NCBI GenBank assembly: GCA_031273585.1 | Contig: JAISRP010000276.1 | Span: forward strand, 1-14,467 | Source of the DNA: Synergistaceae bacterium | GTDB lineage: Bacteria; Synergistota; Synergistia; Synergistales; Synergistaceae | Direction of reading: 5' to 3' | Length of the DNA stretch: 14,467 nt | Part shown: positions 14,260 to 14,467 of the stretch, in pieces | Numbering within the stretch: position 1 is the stretch's first letter | Layout: every line of letters begins with the position of its first letter | Made by a program: the position numbers and the translations under genes | Notes under the pieces: generated by a model | Database searches by the model: none | Seen by the model: the letters and a program-made list of their open reading frames with translations, nothing else | What the model was told of the DNA's origin: nothing

Positions 14260-14467
14260 CGGCATCACCCCCAGTCAAACGCCTGTACAGGTCGGTCCTG
14301 ACGTACTCGTCGGTCCTGCCGCAGAAGAGCGGACTCGTCCTCAGGTGCAGTATCCTGTTCCCGTAGCGTATCGAGCTCCTCATGTCGTGCGATATCATCA
14401 CGATGGTCATCCCGTCACGGTTCAGCGCCTCCAGGATGCCGTACATCTCGCCCGCGGCGACCGGATC
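14225..14467 (-). CDS. Metal ABC transporter ATP-binding protein (ZnuC-like), C-terminal part
   Basis: This is the last 80 codons of an ABC ATPase whose start lies beyond the window. The first visible residues are DPVAAGEMYGILEAL, the D-loop just after Walker B. The H-loop follows as MISHDM, and then the typical ending HLRTSPLFCGRTDEYVRTDL, RRLTGG of zinc/manganese ABC ATPases. The C-terminus overlaps the permease start by about 35 bases. The Walker A and signature motifs cannot be checked here. Confidence 0.88.
   Translation of the reverse strand, partial: DPVAAGEMYGILEALNRDGMTIVMISHDMRSSIRYGNRILHLRTSPLFCGRTDEYVRTDLYRRLTGGDADDRAHSRAVFV

Overview
The window looks like a chromosomal segment of a GC-rich, probably diderm anaerobe. 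It carries a PilY1-type secreted protein, a lipid-free soluble hybrid kinase, a chemoreceptor and a zinc-type ABC transporter. Heavy use of AGG (Arg) and ATA (Ile) codons and the gene mix suggest Synergistota to me, but this is a low-to-moderate confidence guess. No phage, transposase, CRISPR array, rRNA or tRNA was found.

Layout. (1) 33-3992, minus strand: a two-gene signalling unit. A FIST-domain sensor protein is followed 24 bases later by a large cytoplasmic hybrid histidine kinase (PAS, HisKA, HATPase, pseudo-receiver, receiver, HPt, plus an unassigned helical tail domain). (2) 3993-4304: an intergenic region holding the FIST upstream region and a multi-hairpin repeat. (3) 4305-9596, minus strand: one very large exported PilY1/PilC-like protein (1763 residues) with no pilus genes beside it. 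(4) 9597-10434: an 840-base, mostly AT-rich intergenic region with several inverted repeats, a possible short transcript ending at a terminator-like hairpin, and a perfect 14-bp palindrome before the next gene. (5) 10435-12264, plus strand: a methyl-accepting chemotaxis protein. (6) 12284-12328: a long hairpin between convergent genes. (7) 12343-14467, minus strand: a metal-transport operon running in from the right edge: ABC ATPase (partial), ABC-3 family permease (ZnuB-like), a small exported protein with a CCGNDG motif, and a UPF0178 (YaiI/YqxD) PIN-like protein.

How the genes may work together. The FIST protein probably senses a small cytoplasmic ligand and feeds the adjacent kinase. The kinase has no transmembrane segment and carries an internal receiver and HPt, so it should act as a phosphorelay with an output regulator outside the window. 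The chemoreceptor and the PilY1-like protein suggest surface behaviour (taxis, adhesion, pilus-driven movement), but nothing in the sequence ties them to the FIST/kinase pair. The right-hand operon is most simply read as high-affinity Zn or Mn uptake with two accessory proteins.

The most distinctive non-coding signal is a repeat made of three successive hairpins. It lies at the 3' ends of both the kinase and the pilY1-like gene, its stems change in a compensatory way between copies, and in the kinase it has been read through to form the protein's last 20 or so residues. I see no convincing complete new system. The FIST/kinase pair, the repeat-derived tail and the zinc-operon accessory protein are the best leads.
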